Assembly (NCBI RefSeq): GCF_001700965.1 | Contig: NZ_CP016756.1 | Location: forward strand, 3,462,501 to 3,526,500 | DNA: 64,000 nt | DNA from: Stenotrophomonas nitritireducens | GTDB taxonomy: Bacteria > Pseudomonadota > Gammaproteobacteria > Xanthomonadales > Xanthomonadaceae | Direction of reading: 5' to 3' | Shown here: positions 52,810-62,367 of the stretch, in pieces | Position numbering within the stretch: position 1 is the first letter of the stretch | Layout: the number at the start of each line of letters is the position of its first letter | Notes under the pieces: model-generated | What the model was told of the DNA's origin: nothing | What the model saw: the letters and a program-made list of their open reading frames with translations, nothing else | Databases searched by the model: none | Made by a program: the position numbers and the translations under genes

Positions 52810-52950
52810 CTAGGGCAACTGATAGCTGGCCTGTCGCAGCAGCTGTGAGGTCTTTATCAGCGGCAGGTCGATCAGGGCAGTAGGGTCGCTGTTCTCGATG
52901 GCCTCGAACAAGGTGATGCCCAGGACTTCGCATTTGAAGCTGCCAGCGCA
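52810..52950 (-). pseudogene. Duplicated 3' fragment of maf
   Basis: 141 bp matching the last 47 codons of the maf gene at 53050-53190: [32 protein letters not shown]... to ASYQLP and a TAG stop. There is no upstream part and the frame opens directly after a REP-like hairpin (52957). Several substitutions show it is not a very recent copy. The remainder of 52734-53049 holds this and two CCGGGTAAGCGCAGCGC-type repeats only. Confidence 0.85.
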
Positions 52951-53049
52951 GCACCGTAGCCCGGGTAAGCGCAGCGCACCCGGGGCTGTTGGCGGGAAAC
53001 CTGAGTGAACAGGTAGATCTTGGGTCCCGGGTGCGCTGCGCTTACCCGG

Positions 53050-53622
53050 CTACGGCAGCTGATAGCCGGCCAATCTCAACAGGCGCGCGGTCTGGATCAG
53101 TGGCAGGCCGATCAGGGCGGTAGGGTCGCTGTTCTCGATGGCCTCGAACAAGGTGATGCCCAGTCCTTCGCATTTGAAGCTGCCGGCGCAGTCCAGTGGC
53201 AGCTCGGTATCGATATAACGCTCGATCTCGGCCGTCTGCAGGGCCCTGAAGCGCACGCGGGTCAGGTCGCTGGCCTGGTGGCGCGTAGTACCGTCGCTCA
53301 CGCAGACGGCGGTGTGGAACAGCACTTCGTGGCCGGACATCGCTGCCAGCTGCGCGCAAGCGGCTTCGCGGCTGCCGGGTTTACCCAGCGACTGCCCGTT
53401 CAGCTCGGCAACTTGGTCCGAGCCGATGGCCCAGCTGCCGGGGAACTGGCGGGCGACGGTTTCGGCCTTGGCGCCCGCCAAACGCTGTGCCAGCACGGCT
53501 GGCGACTCGCCGGGCAGCGGCGATTCATCGACGTCCGGAGCCGCCGAACTGAACGAAAGCCTGAGCCGGTTCAGCAATTCAGCGCGATATCGTGACGTGG
53601 AGGCGAGAATCAGGGGCTTCAT
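53050..53622 (-). CDS. maf: Maf-family nucleotide pyrophosphatase
   Basis: 190 residues. MKPLILASTSRYRAELLNRLRLSFSSAAPDVDES is the Maf N-terminus (SxSxxR-x-ELL), with KAETVA, GSDQVAELNGQ and [27 protein letters not shown]. The family hydrolyses modified or canonical nucleoside triphosphates (housecleaning). It is divergent from yceD. Its stop codon sits on the edge of a REP-like hairpin. Confidence 0.94.
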   Translation of the reverse strand: MKPLILASTSRYRAELLNRLRLSFSSAAPDVDESPLPGESPAVLAQRLAGAKAETVARQFPGSWAIGSDQVAELNGQSLGKPGSREAACAQLAAMSGHEVLFHTAVCVSDGTTRHQASDLTRVRFRALQTAEIERYIDTELPLDCAGSFKCEGLGITLFEAIENSDPTALIGLPLIQTARLLRLAGYQLP

Positions 53623-53737
53623 GTGTAAAAATACGCGGCTCGGGACGGCCAGTCTGCTGCGCCGCCACCGGTCTGACAATGTTTCCGTCGCTTTGGGTTT
53701 GACAGCGGCGGGGCTACTCCTTAACATTCTGCAGCTT

Positions 53738-54244
53738 ATGTCCGCGAACGTGCCCGAATTGCTGGATGCTTGGCGGATGGTCGTAGCGCGTAGGCGCTTT
53801 GACGGCCAGGTGCCTTTGTCCGAATTGACCCGCCTGCAGGGTCTGGTTGCCGATACCGAAGGCCAGTGCACCTATGCGCTGGAATTCGATCGAGACAACA
53901 TCTTGCAGGTGGCTTATGTCGATCTGACCATCGATACCGAGTTGCCCCTGATCTGTCAGCGCACCATGCAGCGTTTCCTGCTGCCGGTGTCGATCAGGCA
54001 GCGCTTGGGCTTGATCAAGGACGAAGACGAGGAATCCGCGCTTCCAGAGGAATACGAAGCGCTGCTGGTGCCCGAAGACGGCAACCTGCGGCCGCTGGAT
54101 CTTGTGGAAGACGAGTTGGTGTTGGCGGTGCCAGTGGTAGCGCTGGCGCCAGGAAGCGAGGCAGTCGAACAGGACTTCACCGCGACCGAAGAAGAATTGA
54201 GCAAGGCCAATCCCTTTGCGGCATTGGCGGCGCTGAAGAAATAA
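53738..54244 (+). CDS. yceD: YceD family protein (DUF177)
   Basis: 168 residues from ATG 53738; upstream open frame reads antisense to maf. Motifs MSANVPELLDAWRMVVARRRFDGQVPLSEL and the conserved VEDELVLAVPVVAL, with a C-terminal helical NPFAALAALKK. YceD is involved in 23S rRNA metabolism in plants and bacteria and is always next to rpmF, as here. The Cys pair of some DUF177 proteins is not visible. Confidence 0.93.
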   Translation: MSANVPELLDAWRMVVARRRFDGQVPLSELTRLQGLVADTEGQCTYALEFDRDNILQVAYVDLTIDTELPLICQRTMQRFLLPVSIRQRLGLIKDEDEESALPEEYEALLVPEDGNLRPLDLVEDELVLAVPVVALAPGSEAVEQDFTATEEELSKANPFAALAALKK

Positions 54245-54352
54245 TTGCGGCCGGTAATCGTCGGCGGCTGCGGCGAAAGCGAGTAGTGCTGGACGCTGGC
54301 GTCCTGTGCAATTAAACGACGAAGCAAACGAAACCGAGTTTGGAGCAATCCC

Positions 54353-54550
54353 ATGGCTGTGCAGAAATCCCGTGTTACCCCGTCCCGCCGCGGCATGCGT
54401 CGTGCCCACGACGCCCTGAGCGCAAAGCAGCTGTCCACCGATCCGACCACCGGTGAAGTGCATCTGCGTCACCACATCACTGCTGACGGTTTCTACCGTG
54501 GCAAGAAGGTGATCACGACCAAGTCGACCCTGGTCGCTGAAGAAGATTGA
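54353..54550 (+). CDS. rpmF: 50S ribosomal protein L32
   Basis: 65 residues, [53 protein letters not shown]. It has the basic L32 N-terminus and lacks the CxxC zinc motif, so it is of the zinc-independent type. It is 108 bp after yceD in the classic yceD-rpmF pair. Confidence 0.97.
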   Translation: MAVQKSRVTPSRRGMRRAHDALSAKQLSTDPTTGEVHLRHHITADGFYRGKKVITTKSTLVAEED

Positions 54551-54641
54551 TTTGTGACGGCTGCCGCCACCTGAGTGTGGCGGTTGTTGCACCGATTCTT
54601 CCGGGGCCGCCTGCGGGCGGCTTCGCGCAATAGGAAACAGC

Positions 54642-55607
54642 ATGAGCAAGCGGATCTACTCGAGGATCGCGGGCACTGGTAGTTACTTGCCCGAGAAAGT
54701 GTTGACCAATGACGATCTGACCAAGATTGTCGACACGACCAACGAGTGGATCGAGTCGCGCACGGGCATCCGTGAGCGGCACATCGCTGCCGAAGGCGAA
54801 ACCACCAGTGATCTGGGCTACCACGCCGCCATGCGCGCGCTGGAAGCGGCAGGCATTGAGGCGTCGCAGCTGGACATGATCATCGTGGGTACCACCACGC
54901 CGGATCTGATTTTCCCGTCTACCGCTTGCTTGATCCAGGCCCGTCTCGGTGCAGCTGGTTCGGCGGCGTTTGACGTCAATGCGGCATGTTCGGGCTTTCT
55001 TTTCGCCCTGAGCGTGGCTGACAAATTCATTCGCAGCGGTGATGCCAAGCATGTCTTGGTGATCGGTGCGGAAACCCTGACCCGTATCGTCGACTGGACT
55101 GACCGCACCACCTGCGTGTTGTTCGGCGATGGCGCGGGCGCCGTCGTGCTCAAGGCCGACGAAGACACCGGCATTCTCAGTACCCATCTGCATGCCGACG
55201 GCAGCAAGAAGGAGCTGCTGTGGGATCCGGTTGGTGTGTCGGTCGGCTTCGACAAGCCGGGCAACATCATCATGAAGGGCAACGACGTGTTCAAGTACGC
55301 CGTCAAGGCGCTGGACTCGGTGGTTGATGAGACCCTGCAAGCCAATGGTCTGGACAAGTCCGACCTGGATTGGCTGATTCCGCACCAGGCCAACCTGCGC
55401 ATCATCGAGGCCACGGCCAAGCGCCTGGACATGCCGATGGACCGCGTGGTGGTGACGGTGGACAAGCACGGCAATACCTCGTCCGGCTCGGTGCCGCTGG
55501 CACTGGACGCAGCGATCCGTTCGGGTCGTGTCGAGCGCGGCCAGCTGTTGCTGCTGGAAGCCTTCGGCGGCGGTTTCACCTGGGGTTCGGCGCTGCTGCG
55601 CTACTAA
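54642..55607 (+). CDS. fabH: 3-oxoacyl-ACP synthase III
   Basis: 321 residues. Thiolase fold with active-site Cys in [20 protein letters not shown], His and Asn in [12 protein letters not shown] and [14 protein letters not shown]. FabH condenses acetyl-CoA with malonyl-ACP to start type II fatty acid synthesis. It starts 91 bp after rpmF; plsX, which often sits in this gap, is absent. Confidence 0.97.
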   Translation: MSKRIYSRIAGTGSYLPEKVLTNDDLTKIVDTTNEWIESRTGIRERHIAAEGETTSDLGYHAAMRALEAAGIEASQLDMIIVGTTTPDLIFPSTACLIQARLGAAGSAAFDVNAACSGFLFALSVADKFIRSGDAKHVLVIGAETLTRIVDWTDRTTCVLFGDGAGAVVLKADEDTGILSTHLHADGSKKELLWDPVGVSVGFDKPGNIIMKGNDVFKYAVKALDSVVDETLQANGLDKSDLDWLIPHQANLRIIEATAKRLDMPMDRVVVTVDKHGNTSSGSVPLALDAAIRSGRVERGQLLLLEAFGGGFTWGSALLRY

Positions 55608-55621
55608 GCGTCTCGCTGATT

Positions 55622-56010
55622 CAGATTAAAAAAACGGGCAGCCAATGGCTGCCCGTTTTGTTTGGGGTACCTGTAGTGCCGAGCCATGCTCGGCAGAGGC
55701 CTTCACCAACCAACCCATCAGCCCCAAGCTTCTCGTAGGAGCGGCGTAAGCCGCGAAGCCAAAACTGCACGACGCAGCCAAAGCCAACCCCTCCCCAACC
55801 CTCCCCTTCGCTACGCGAAAGGGAGGGGGCAATGTAGTGCCGAGCCATGCTCGGCAGGGGCGTTCCCGGTAAATCCCCTTGCCGAGCATAGCTCGGCACT
55901 ACAGGGTTCCCTGCGGTAAGGCCTCTTGTCGAGCATGGCTCGGCACTACGGGCTCTCTGCGGTAAGACCCCTTGCCGAGCATGGCTCGGCACTACCTGCT
56001 GCATGTCGTG
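55622..56010. repeat. Cluster of Stenotrophomonas-type REPs (GTAGTGCCGAGC) and other palindromes
   Basis: GTAGTGCCGAGCCATGCTCGGCA occurs at about 55674 and 55834, and inverted CCGAGCATGGCTCGGCACTAC at about 55880, 55930 and 55975. A fabH terminator (AAAAAACGGGCAGCC / GGCTGCCCGTTTT) is at 55628-55660. An AGGAGCGGCGTAAGCCGCGAAGC copy is at 55737 and a CCTCCCCAACCCTCCCCTTCGC block at 55790. No gene is present between fabH and fabD. Confidence 0.85.
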
Positions 56011-56086
56011 CATACGCGCCAGTACAGACGAGTGGGCGCTTTCGCGCTTATTATTCCCCGCTTCGATTGATGCAGCAGAAGACCGC

Positions 56087-57031
56087 GTGACTGACTCCCG
56101 ACTCGCTTTCGTATTTCCCGGCCAGGGTTCGCAATCCATTGGGATGTTGGCCGAACTGGCTGAACTGCACCCGCAGGTCCGTGACACCTTTGCCGAGGCC
56201 TCCGAAGGCGCGGGCGTCGACTTGTGGGCGTTGTCGCAAGGCGGCCCTGAAGAACAGCTCAATCGCACCGAATTCACCCAGCCGGCGCTGCTGGCCGCCA
56301 GCATCGCGGTGTGGCGCCTGTGGAACGCGCAGGGCGGTGCACAGCCGGCCGTACTGGCCGGGCACAGCCTGGGCGAGTACACCGCATTGGTTGCTGCGGG
56401 CGCGCTGACGCTGCACGACGGTGCGCACCTGGTGCGCCTGCGTGGCCAGCTGATGCAGGACGCGGCCCCCACCGGCGTTGGCGCGATGGCCGCCGTGCTC
56501 GGCGCCGAAGACGCGCTGGTGCTGGAAGTCTGCGCCGAGGCTGCAGGCAGCCAGGTGGTGGTGCCGGCCAATTTCAATTCGCCCGGCCAGATCGTGATCG
56601 GCGGTGACGCTGCCGCAGTGGACCGCGCCTTGGCGCTGTTGGCTGAAAAGGGCGTGCGCAAGGCGGTGAAGCTGGCCGTCAGCGTGCCGTCGCACACGCC
56701 GCTGATGCGCGAAGCCGCCAATCGTCTGGCTGCGGTGATGCAAGGCCTGGCGTGGCAGCAGCCGTCGTTGCCGGTGATCCAGAATGTGGATGCACAGGTG
56801 CATGACGGCGTGGATGCCATCCGTCAGGCGCTGGTGCAGCAGCTGTACCAGCCGGTGCAGTGGACCGGTTGCGTGCAGGCATTGGCCGCACGTGGTGTCA
56901 CCCGCGTGGCCGAATGCGGCCCGGGCAAGGTGCTGACCGGCCTGGTCAAGCGCATCGACAAGAACATCGAAGGGCGTCCGCTCGCCACCCCGGCAGACTT
57001 TGCCGGCGCGCTGGAAGAGTGGGCAAACTGA
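56087..57031 (+). CDS. fabD: Malonyl-CoA:ACP transacylase
   Basis: 314 residues from GTG 56087, giving MTDSRLAFVFPGQGSQSIGML. Catalytic Ser in LAGHSLGEYTALVA, Arg in GAHLVRLRGQLMQ, His in SVPSHTPLM. It loads malonate onto ACP. An upstream extension of the frame to 56003 covers REP DNA and is rejected. A TTATTATT stretch at 56048 may be part of its promoter. Confidence 0.96.
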   Translation: MTDSRLAFVFPGQGSQSIGMLAELAELHPQVRDTFAEASEGAGVDLWALSQGGPEEQLNRTEFTQPALLAASIAVWRLWNAQGGAQPAVLAGHSLGEYTALVAAGALTLHDGAHLVRLRGQLMQDAAPTGVGAMAAVLGAEDALVLEVCAEAAGSQVVVPANFNSPGQIVIGGDAAAVDRALALLAEKGVRKAVKLAVSVPSHTPLMREAANRLAAVMQGLAWQQPSLPVIQNVDAQVHDGVDAIRQALVQQLYQPVQWTGCVQALAARGVTRVAECGPGKVLTGLVKRIDKNIEGRPLATPADFAGALEEWAN

Positions 57032-57116
57032 GTAACCGATTGCGGCGTGGGCGCAGCCTGCGCCCGGTCATGATGGGCGCTGCGCGTGCGCGGTGCCATG
57101 CATACAAGGAACAGGA

Positions 57117-57860
57117 ATGAGCAAGCCATTGCAGGGTGAAATCGCGCTGGTCACCGGCGCCAGCCGGGGTATCGGTGCCGCCATTGCCGATGAACTGGCC
57201 GCGCTGGGCGCGACTGTCATCGGTACCGCCACCACCGACAACGGGGCAGCTGCCATCGGTACGCGGCTGGCTGCACAGGGCGGCCACGGCCGTGCGCTGA
57301 ACGTGACCGAGCCGGGCGCGGTGGACGCGCTGATCGACGCGGTGAGCAAGGAATTCGGTGCCATCAGCATCCTGGTCAACAACGCCGGCATCACCCGCGA
57401 CAACCTGCTGATGCGCATGAAGGACGAGGACTGGCAGGCCATCCTCGACACCAACCTGACCAGCGTTTACCGCACCTCCAAGGCGGTGATGCGCGGCATG
57501 ATGAAGGCGCGCAAGGGCCGCATCATCAATATCGCCTCGGTCATCGGCGTCACCGGCAATGCCGGCCAGGCCAACTATGCCGCTGCCAAGGCTGGCATCA
57601 TTGCGTTCTCCAAGTCGCTGGCCAAGGAAATCGGCAGCCGCGGCGTGACCGTCAACGTGGTCGCACCGGGCTTCATCGACACGGATATGACCAAGGATCT
57701 GCCCGAGGACGCCAAGGCGGCGATGCTCGGCCAGATCGCGCTGGGCCGCCTCGGCCAGCCCGCAGACATCGCCAAGGCGGTGGCGTTCCTGGCCGGTCCG
57801 TCGGCCAGTTACATCACCGGCGAAACCCTTCACGTGAACGGCGGTTTGTACATGCCGTAA
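57117..57860 (+). CDS. fabG: 3-oxoacyl-ACP reductase
   Basis: 247 residues, SDR fold: GASRGIGAAIADEL (NADPH site), VNNAGITRDNLLMRM, catalytic Ser in NIASVIGVTGN and Tyr-x3-Lys in NYAAAKAG, and VAPGFIDTDMTKDL. It reduces 3-ketoacyl-ACP. It lies 85 bp after fabD. Confidence 0.97.
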   Translation: MSKPLQGEIALVTGASRGIGAAIADELAALGATVIGTATTDNGAAAIGTRLAAQGGHGRALNVTEPGAVDALIDAVSKEFGAISILVNNAGITRDNLLMRMKDEDWQAILDTNLTSVYRTSKAVMRGMMKARKGRIINIASVIGVTGNAGQANYAAAKAGIIAFSKSLAKEIGSRGVTVNVVAPGFIDTDMTKDLPEDAKAAMLGQIALGRLGQPADIAKAVAFLAGPSASYITGETLHVNGGLYMP

Positions 57861-58010
57861 GCGTGGTGTGCAGGGACTGCACCCAAGTGGTTGATCGTTG
57901 TGGCTTTTTTGTTGAAAAACACCGCCGCGACGGTTTCCACTACACTATCCCACGGCCAGCCCTGGGGGCTGGCGTCTTTTGAACCACTACTCCATCTGGA
58001 GCGATATCCA

Positions 58011-58250
58011 ATGAGCACCATCGAAGAACGCGTCAAGAAGATTGTTGTTGAGCAGCTTGGCGTCAAGGAAGAAGAAGTCACCACCAGCGCATCGTTTGTC
58101 GATGACCTGGGTGCAGACTCGCTTGACACCGTTGAGCTGGTGATGGCGCTGGAAGAAGAGTTCGAGTGCGAAATCCCGGACGAGGAAGCCGAGAAGATCG
58201 GTACCGTCCAGGCCGCCATCGACTACGTCAAGGCACACGTCAAGGCCTGA
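58011..58250 (+). CDS. acpP: Acyl carrier protein
   Basis: 79 residues, acidic, with the phosphopantetheine Ser in [21 protein letters not shown]. It carries growing acyl chains. A 150-bp gap separates it from fabG; TTGTTGAAA and TACACTATC at 57911-57950 may be its own promoter. Confidence 0.98.
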   Translation: MSTIEERVKKIVVEQLGVKEEEVTTSASFVDDLGADSLDTVELVMALEEEFECEIPDEEAEKIGTVQAAIDYVKAHVKA

Positions 58251-58373
58251 TCCAGGTCTGACAAGGCGCGGTCGGCAAGCATGTCAGCCGCGTTGCAAAT
58301 CCATGGGGCCGCTGATGCGGCCCTGTGCTTTTAAGTTTCAATCCCCCCGCGTGCGGGGCCAGGAGAATCCGCA

Positions 58374-59636
58374 ATGAGTCGTCGCGTCGTCGTTACCGGC
58401 ATGGGCATGGTGTCGCCCCTAGGCAATGATCTGGCCAGCAGCTGGGAAGGCATCATCAATGGCCGCTCGGGCATTGGCCCGCTGACGAATGTCATGGACA
58501 GCTACCTGGAGCGTTTCACCACCAAGATTGCAGGTGAGGTCAGGGATTTCGACATCACCGCCGACAACCCCTTGTTCGGCAAGTATCGGGTCAGCGGCAA
58601 GGATGCCAAGAAGATGGATCCGTTCATCCATTACGGCCTGGGTGCCGCCTTCATGGCGTTGCACGACTCGGGCCTGGAAATCACCGAGGCCAATGCTGAG
58701 CGCATTGGCGCCATCGTCGGCGCCGGCATCGGCGGCCTGCTCGGCATCGAAGAGCAGACCATCGAGTTCCACGAAGGCAAGAAGATCTCGCCCTTCTACG
58801 TGCCCAAGACCATCATCAACATGCTGCCGGGCCAGCTGAGCATCATCGCCGGGCTGAAGGGCCCGTCGTTCTCGGCGGTGTCGGCCTGTGCCACGTCCAA
58901 CCATTCCATCGGTACGGCGATGCGCATGATCCAGTACGGCGATGCCGACGTGATGGTCGCCGGTGGCGCCGAGCGTGGTTCCTCGCCGACCGCACTGGGC
59001 GGCTTCTGCGCGATGAAGGCCATGTCCACCCGCAACGACGAGCCGACCAAGGCCTCGCGTCCGTGGGACCAGGGCCGTGACGGCTTCGTGCTGGGCGACG
59101 GTGCCGGCATCCTGATCCTGGAAGAGTACGAGCACGCCAAGGCGCGCGGCGCCAAGATCTACTGCGAGCTGGCCGGTTTCGGCGCAAGCTCCGACGCGTA
59201 CCACATGACCGCACCGAGCGAGAACGGCGAAGGCGCCGCCCGCTGCATGGTTGCGGCAATGAAGGACGCAGGCGTCACCCCGGAACAGGTGGGCTACCTC
59301 AACGCACACGGCACCTCCACGCCGCTGGGCGACTTGGGCGAGACCATGGCGATGAAGACCGCCTTCGGCGCGCATGCCTACAAGATGCTGGTCAGCTCGA
59401 CCAAGTCGATGACCGGCCACCTGTTGGGTGCAGCGGGCGGCGTGGAAGCGATCTTCTCGGTGATGGCGCTGAACACCGGCATCATCCCGCCGACCATCAA
59501 CCTGGAAAACCCCAGCGAAGGCTGCGACCTGGACTACGTACCGAACGTGGCCCGCAAGGCCGACGTGGACGTGGTGATGTCGAACGGCTTCGGCTTCGGC
59601 GGCACCAACGGCACGCTGGTGTTCAAGCGGATTTAA
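58374..59636 (+). CDS. fabF: 3-oxoacyl-ACP synthase II
   Basis: 420 residues. Condensing enzyme with catalytic Cys in [14 protein letters not shown], His in [11 protein letters not shown] and His in [14 protein letters not shown]. It elongates acyl-ACP and forms cis-vaccenate. Last of the fabHDG-acpP-fabF series; AGGAG precedes the ATG. Confidence 0.97.
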   Translation: MSRRVVVTGMGMVSPLGNDLASSWEGIINGRSGIGPLTNVMDSYLERFTTKIAGEVRDFDITADNPLFGKYRVSGKDAKKMDPFIHYGLGAAFMALHDSGLEITEANAERIGAIVGAGIGGLLGIEEQTIEFHEGKKISPFYVPKTIINMLPGQLSIIAGLKGPSFSAVSACATSNHSIGTAMRMIQYGDADVMVAGGAERGSSPTALGGFCAMKAMSTRNDEPTKASRPWDQGRDGFVLGDGAGILILEEYEHAKARGAKIYCELAGFGASSDAYHMTAPSENGEGAARCMVAAMKDAGVTPEQVGYLNAHGTSTPLGDLGETMAMKTAFGAHAYKMLVSSTKSMTGHLLGAAGGVEAIFSVMALNTGIIPPTINLENPSEGCDLDYVPNVARKADVDVVMSNGFGFGGTNGTLVFKRI

Positions 59637-59654
59637 AGGCTCAGCGCTTTTGCT

Positions 59655-59815
59655 TGAGCCCCTCTCCCGCAAGCGGGAGAGGGGTTGGGGTGAGGGCAGA
59701 GCGAAGCGGAGCTGTTGAACAGCCTGGTTACTGAAGGCACTCATCGCTTCATTTTTTTGCCTTAAAAGCTCCCCTCATCCGCCCTTCGGGCACCTTCTCC
59801 CGCAAGCGGGAGAAG
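59655..59815. repeat. Two CTCTCCCGC palindromes after fabF
   Basis: CCCTCTCCCGCAAGCGGGAGAGGGG at 59660 and a related TTCTCCCGCAAGCGGGAGAAGGG at 59791, facing each other; likely REP-like and possibly terminator-active. Confidence 0.7.
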
Positions 59816-59849
59816 GGAGCCGCCAGCTTCCTCGACTCTTTGGCCCACG

Positions 59850-61202
59850 ATGCACATCCTCCCCCTGCGCGCCGATATCGACCTGCTGGCGCTGCATCGG
59901 CTTGCACCGCATCGCTATCCGGTCCTGCTCGAATCCACTGCCGCCGGCAAGCAAGGCCAGTGGGACATGCTGTTGATCGCCGATGGCGGCCAGCTCCTGC
60001 TCAACGCTGACGGCAGCGTGCAGCGCGAAGACGGCAGCCCGGTGGAAGGGACGTTCCTCGCCGCGCTCGACCGCGACTGGCAGGCCCTGCAGCAGCCACG
60101 TAACCCGATGGAAGCGGACATCCCGTTCCGCGGCGGCTGGGCCTTGCTGCTCGATTACGAGCTTGCCCAGCAGGTTGAACCGATCCTGCAGTTGCCACGG
60201 CGCACGGATTGCCTGCCAACTGCCGTCGCATTGCGCTGCCCAGCAGCGGTACTGCGCGAACGCGACAGCGGCCGCTGCATCGCCATCGCCGAAGACGCCG
60301 CCGCCGACCTGCTCAGCCAGCTCCAGCACGATCAAACAGAAGCCGCATTGCTGCCGCCCTTGCCGCATTGGCATGGCCCCAGCGCCATCAGCGAAGACGC
60401 CGGCGAACGCTTCACCGACGGCGTGCACAAGATCATCGATTACCTGCATGCCGGCGACGTGTTCCAGGTGAACCTGTCGCGCCGCTGGCAGGCGCAGTTC
60501 GATACGCCGCTGGCAGCGGAAGCGCTGTACGCGCGGCTGCGCACCGCCAACCCCGCACCGTTCGCCGGCCTGTTCACCGCTGCCGGACGCGCCGTGGTCA
60601 GCTCCTCGCCGGAACGGCTGGTTTCCGTCAACGGTGATGTGGTGCAGACCCGCCCGATCGCCGGCACCCGCCCGCGCTTCGAAGGCGACGACGATGCCGC
60701 ACGCATCCAGGAGCTGGTTGGTCATCCCAAGGAGCGCGCCGAGCACGTCATGCTGATCGACCTGGAGCGCAACGACCTGGGTCGCATTGCCGCGCCCGGC
60801 AGCGTCGAGGTCGATGAGCTGATGACCGTGGAGAGCTACGCCCACGTGCACCACATCGTCAGCAACGTGCGCGCGCGGCTGCGCGCCGATGTGACCCCGG
60901 GCGAAGTGATTGCGGCCACCTTCCCGGGCGGCACCATCACCGGCTGTCCCAAGGTGCGCTGCATGGAGATCATCGCCGAGCTGGAGCAGACCGCGCGCGG
61001 TGCCTACACCGGCGCCTTCGGCTGGCTGAACCGTGACGGCGACATGGACCTGAACATCCTCATCCGCACCGCCGAAGTGCAGGGCACTATCGCCAGTTTC
61101 CGTACGGGAGCCGGCATCGTGGTGGATTCGGTGGCCGACAAGGAACTGGATGAAACCCGGGCCAAGGCGCGCGGGCTGTTGCGGGCGCTGGACCCGCAAT
61201 GA
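59850..61202 (+). CDS. pabB: Aminodeoxychorismate synthase component I
   Basis: 450 residues. Chorismate-binding motifs: FQVNLSRRWQAQF, APFAGLFTAAGRAVVSSSPERLVS, VQTRPIAGTRPRF, HVMLIDLERNDLGRIAAPGSVEVDEL, FPGGTITGCPKVRCMEIIAELE. The TRPIAGTRPR segment is of the PabB type that uses a conserved Lys elsewhere for catalysis. It makes 4-amino-4-deoxychorismate for folate with a glutamine amidotransferase (PabA) not seen here. Confidence 0.93.
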   Translation: MHILPLRADIDLLALHRLAPHRYPVLLESTAAGKQGQWDMLLIADGGQLLLNADGSVQREDGSPVEGTFLAALDRDWQALQQPRNPMEADIPFRGGWALLLDYELAQQVEPILQLPRRTDCLPTAVALRCPAAVLRERDSGRCIAIAEDAAADLLSQLQHDQTEAALLPPLPHWHGPSAISEDAGERFTDGVHKIIDYLHAGDVFQVNLSRRWQAQFDTPLAAEALYARLRTANPAPFAGLFTAAGRAVVSSSPERLVSVNGDVVQTRPIAGTRPRFEGDDDAARIQELVGHPKERAEHVMLIDLERNDLGRIAAPGSVEVDELMTVESYAHVHHIVSNVRARLRADVTPGEVIAATFPGGTITGCPKVRCMEIIAELEQTARGAYTGAFGWLNRDGDMDLNILIRTAEVQGTIASFRTGAGIVVDSVADKELDETRAKARGLLRALDPQ

Positions 61203-61274
61203 TGAACACCGCTTTGGCCGGCGTTGCCGCCAGCGCGGTATCCTGCGCATCGGTTCTTTGAAGACGGGGTGACC

Positions 61275-62333
61275 ATGGCGGGTGCCAAGCGCGGATGTCT
61301 GCTGGTGCTGGCGGTGTTGGTACTGCTGGTGGCATTGGCTGGCGCAGGTGCGGCCTGGTTGTGGCAGCGGCAGGGCAGTTTTGCCGATACGCCGCTGACG
61401 CCGTCGGCGGCAAGCATCACCATCGCTTCCGGTGACTCCCTCACCAGCGTGCTGCGCAAGCTGCGAGCGGCCGGTGTGGATGAAGGCGACGATCTGCAAT
61501 GGCAGCTGCTGGCGCGCCAGCTCGATGCCGCCGGCAAGCTCAAGGTAGGCGAGTACGCGCTGGAGCCGGCACCCACGCCGCGCCAGCTGCTGCAGAACAT
61601 GCGCCAGGGCAAGGTGCTGCAATACCGCGTCACCATCGTTGAAGGCTGGAACATCCGCCAACTGCGCGCGGCCTTGGCCCGTGCACAGCCGCTGCTGCAC
61701 GAAACCACCGATCTGGCCGACACCGAGCTGATGGCCAAGCTGGGCTTCCCCGACCAGCACCCGGAAGGCCGCTTCCTGCCGGAAACCTATATCTACCAGC
61801 GCGGTGACAGCGACGTGGACGTGCTCAAGCGCGCCCATGCCGCGATGGAAAAGGAACTGGCCGCCGCCTGGGCCGGGCGCAGTGACGACCTGCCGCTGAA
61901 GTCGCCCTACGAACTGCTGATCCTGGCCTCCATCATCGAGAAGGAAACCGGCTTGGCCAGCGAGCGCCCGCAGATTGCCGGCGTGTTCGTCCGTCGCCTG
62001 AAGATGGGCATGCGCCTGCAGACCGACCCAACCGTGATCTACGGCATCGGCAGCGCCTACGACGGCAATATCCGCAAGATCCACCTGACCACCGATACGC
62101 CGTACAACACCTATACTCGCGCCGGCCTGACGCCGACGCCGATCGCCATGCCCGGCCGCGACGCGCTGCATGCCGCCGCCAACCCGGCGCCAGGCGATGC
62201 GCTGTACTTCGTCGCCGTGGGCGATGGCAGTGGCGCGCATGTGTTCTCCGCGTCCTATACCGATCACAACACCGCCGTGGCCGAATACCTGCAACGTCTG
62301 CGTGCCAAGCGCAGCGAGGCAGCGGCGCAATGA
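61275..62333 (+). CDS. mltG: Endolytic murein transglycosylase
   Basis: 352 residues from ATG 61275; the longer frame begins antisense-like. One N-terminal membrane helix (CLLVLAVLVLLVALAGAG), then a LysM-like domain, then the YceG catalytic region with the Glu in LILASIIEKETGLASERPQIAGVF and LKMGMRLQTDPTVIYG, ending TRAGLTPTPIAMPGRDAL. It cuts nascent glycan strands to end their elongation. Confidence 0.95.
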   Translation: MAGAKRGCLLVLAVLVLLVALAGAGAAWLWQRQGSFADTPLTPSAASITIASGDSLTSVLRKLRAAGVDEGDDLQWQLLARQLDAAGKLKVGEYALEPAPTPRQLLQNMRQGKVLQYRVTIVEGWNIRQLRAALARAQPLLHETTDLADTELMAKLGFPDQHPEGRFLPETYIYQRGDSDVDVLKRAHAAMEKELAAAWAGRSDDLPLKSPYELLILASIIEKETGLASERPQIAGVFVRRLKMGMRLQTDPTVIYGIGSAYDGNIRKIHLTTDTPYNTYTRAGLTPTPIAMPGRDALHAAANPAPGDALYFVAVGDGSGAHVFSASYTDHNTAVAEYLQRLRAKRSEAAAQ

Positions 62334-62367
62334 GCGGCATGACCCGAATGATGTACAGGATGTCCCG

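Noticed and set aside
59775..62330. An 851-codon open frame on the minus strand
   Set aside because: It is the antisense shadow of pabB and mltG, which have clear motifs; its product is His/Gln/Arg-rich low-complexity as expected from a high-GC complement.
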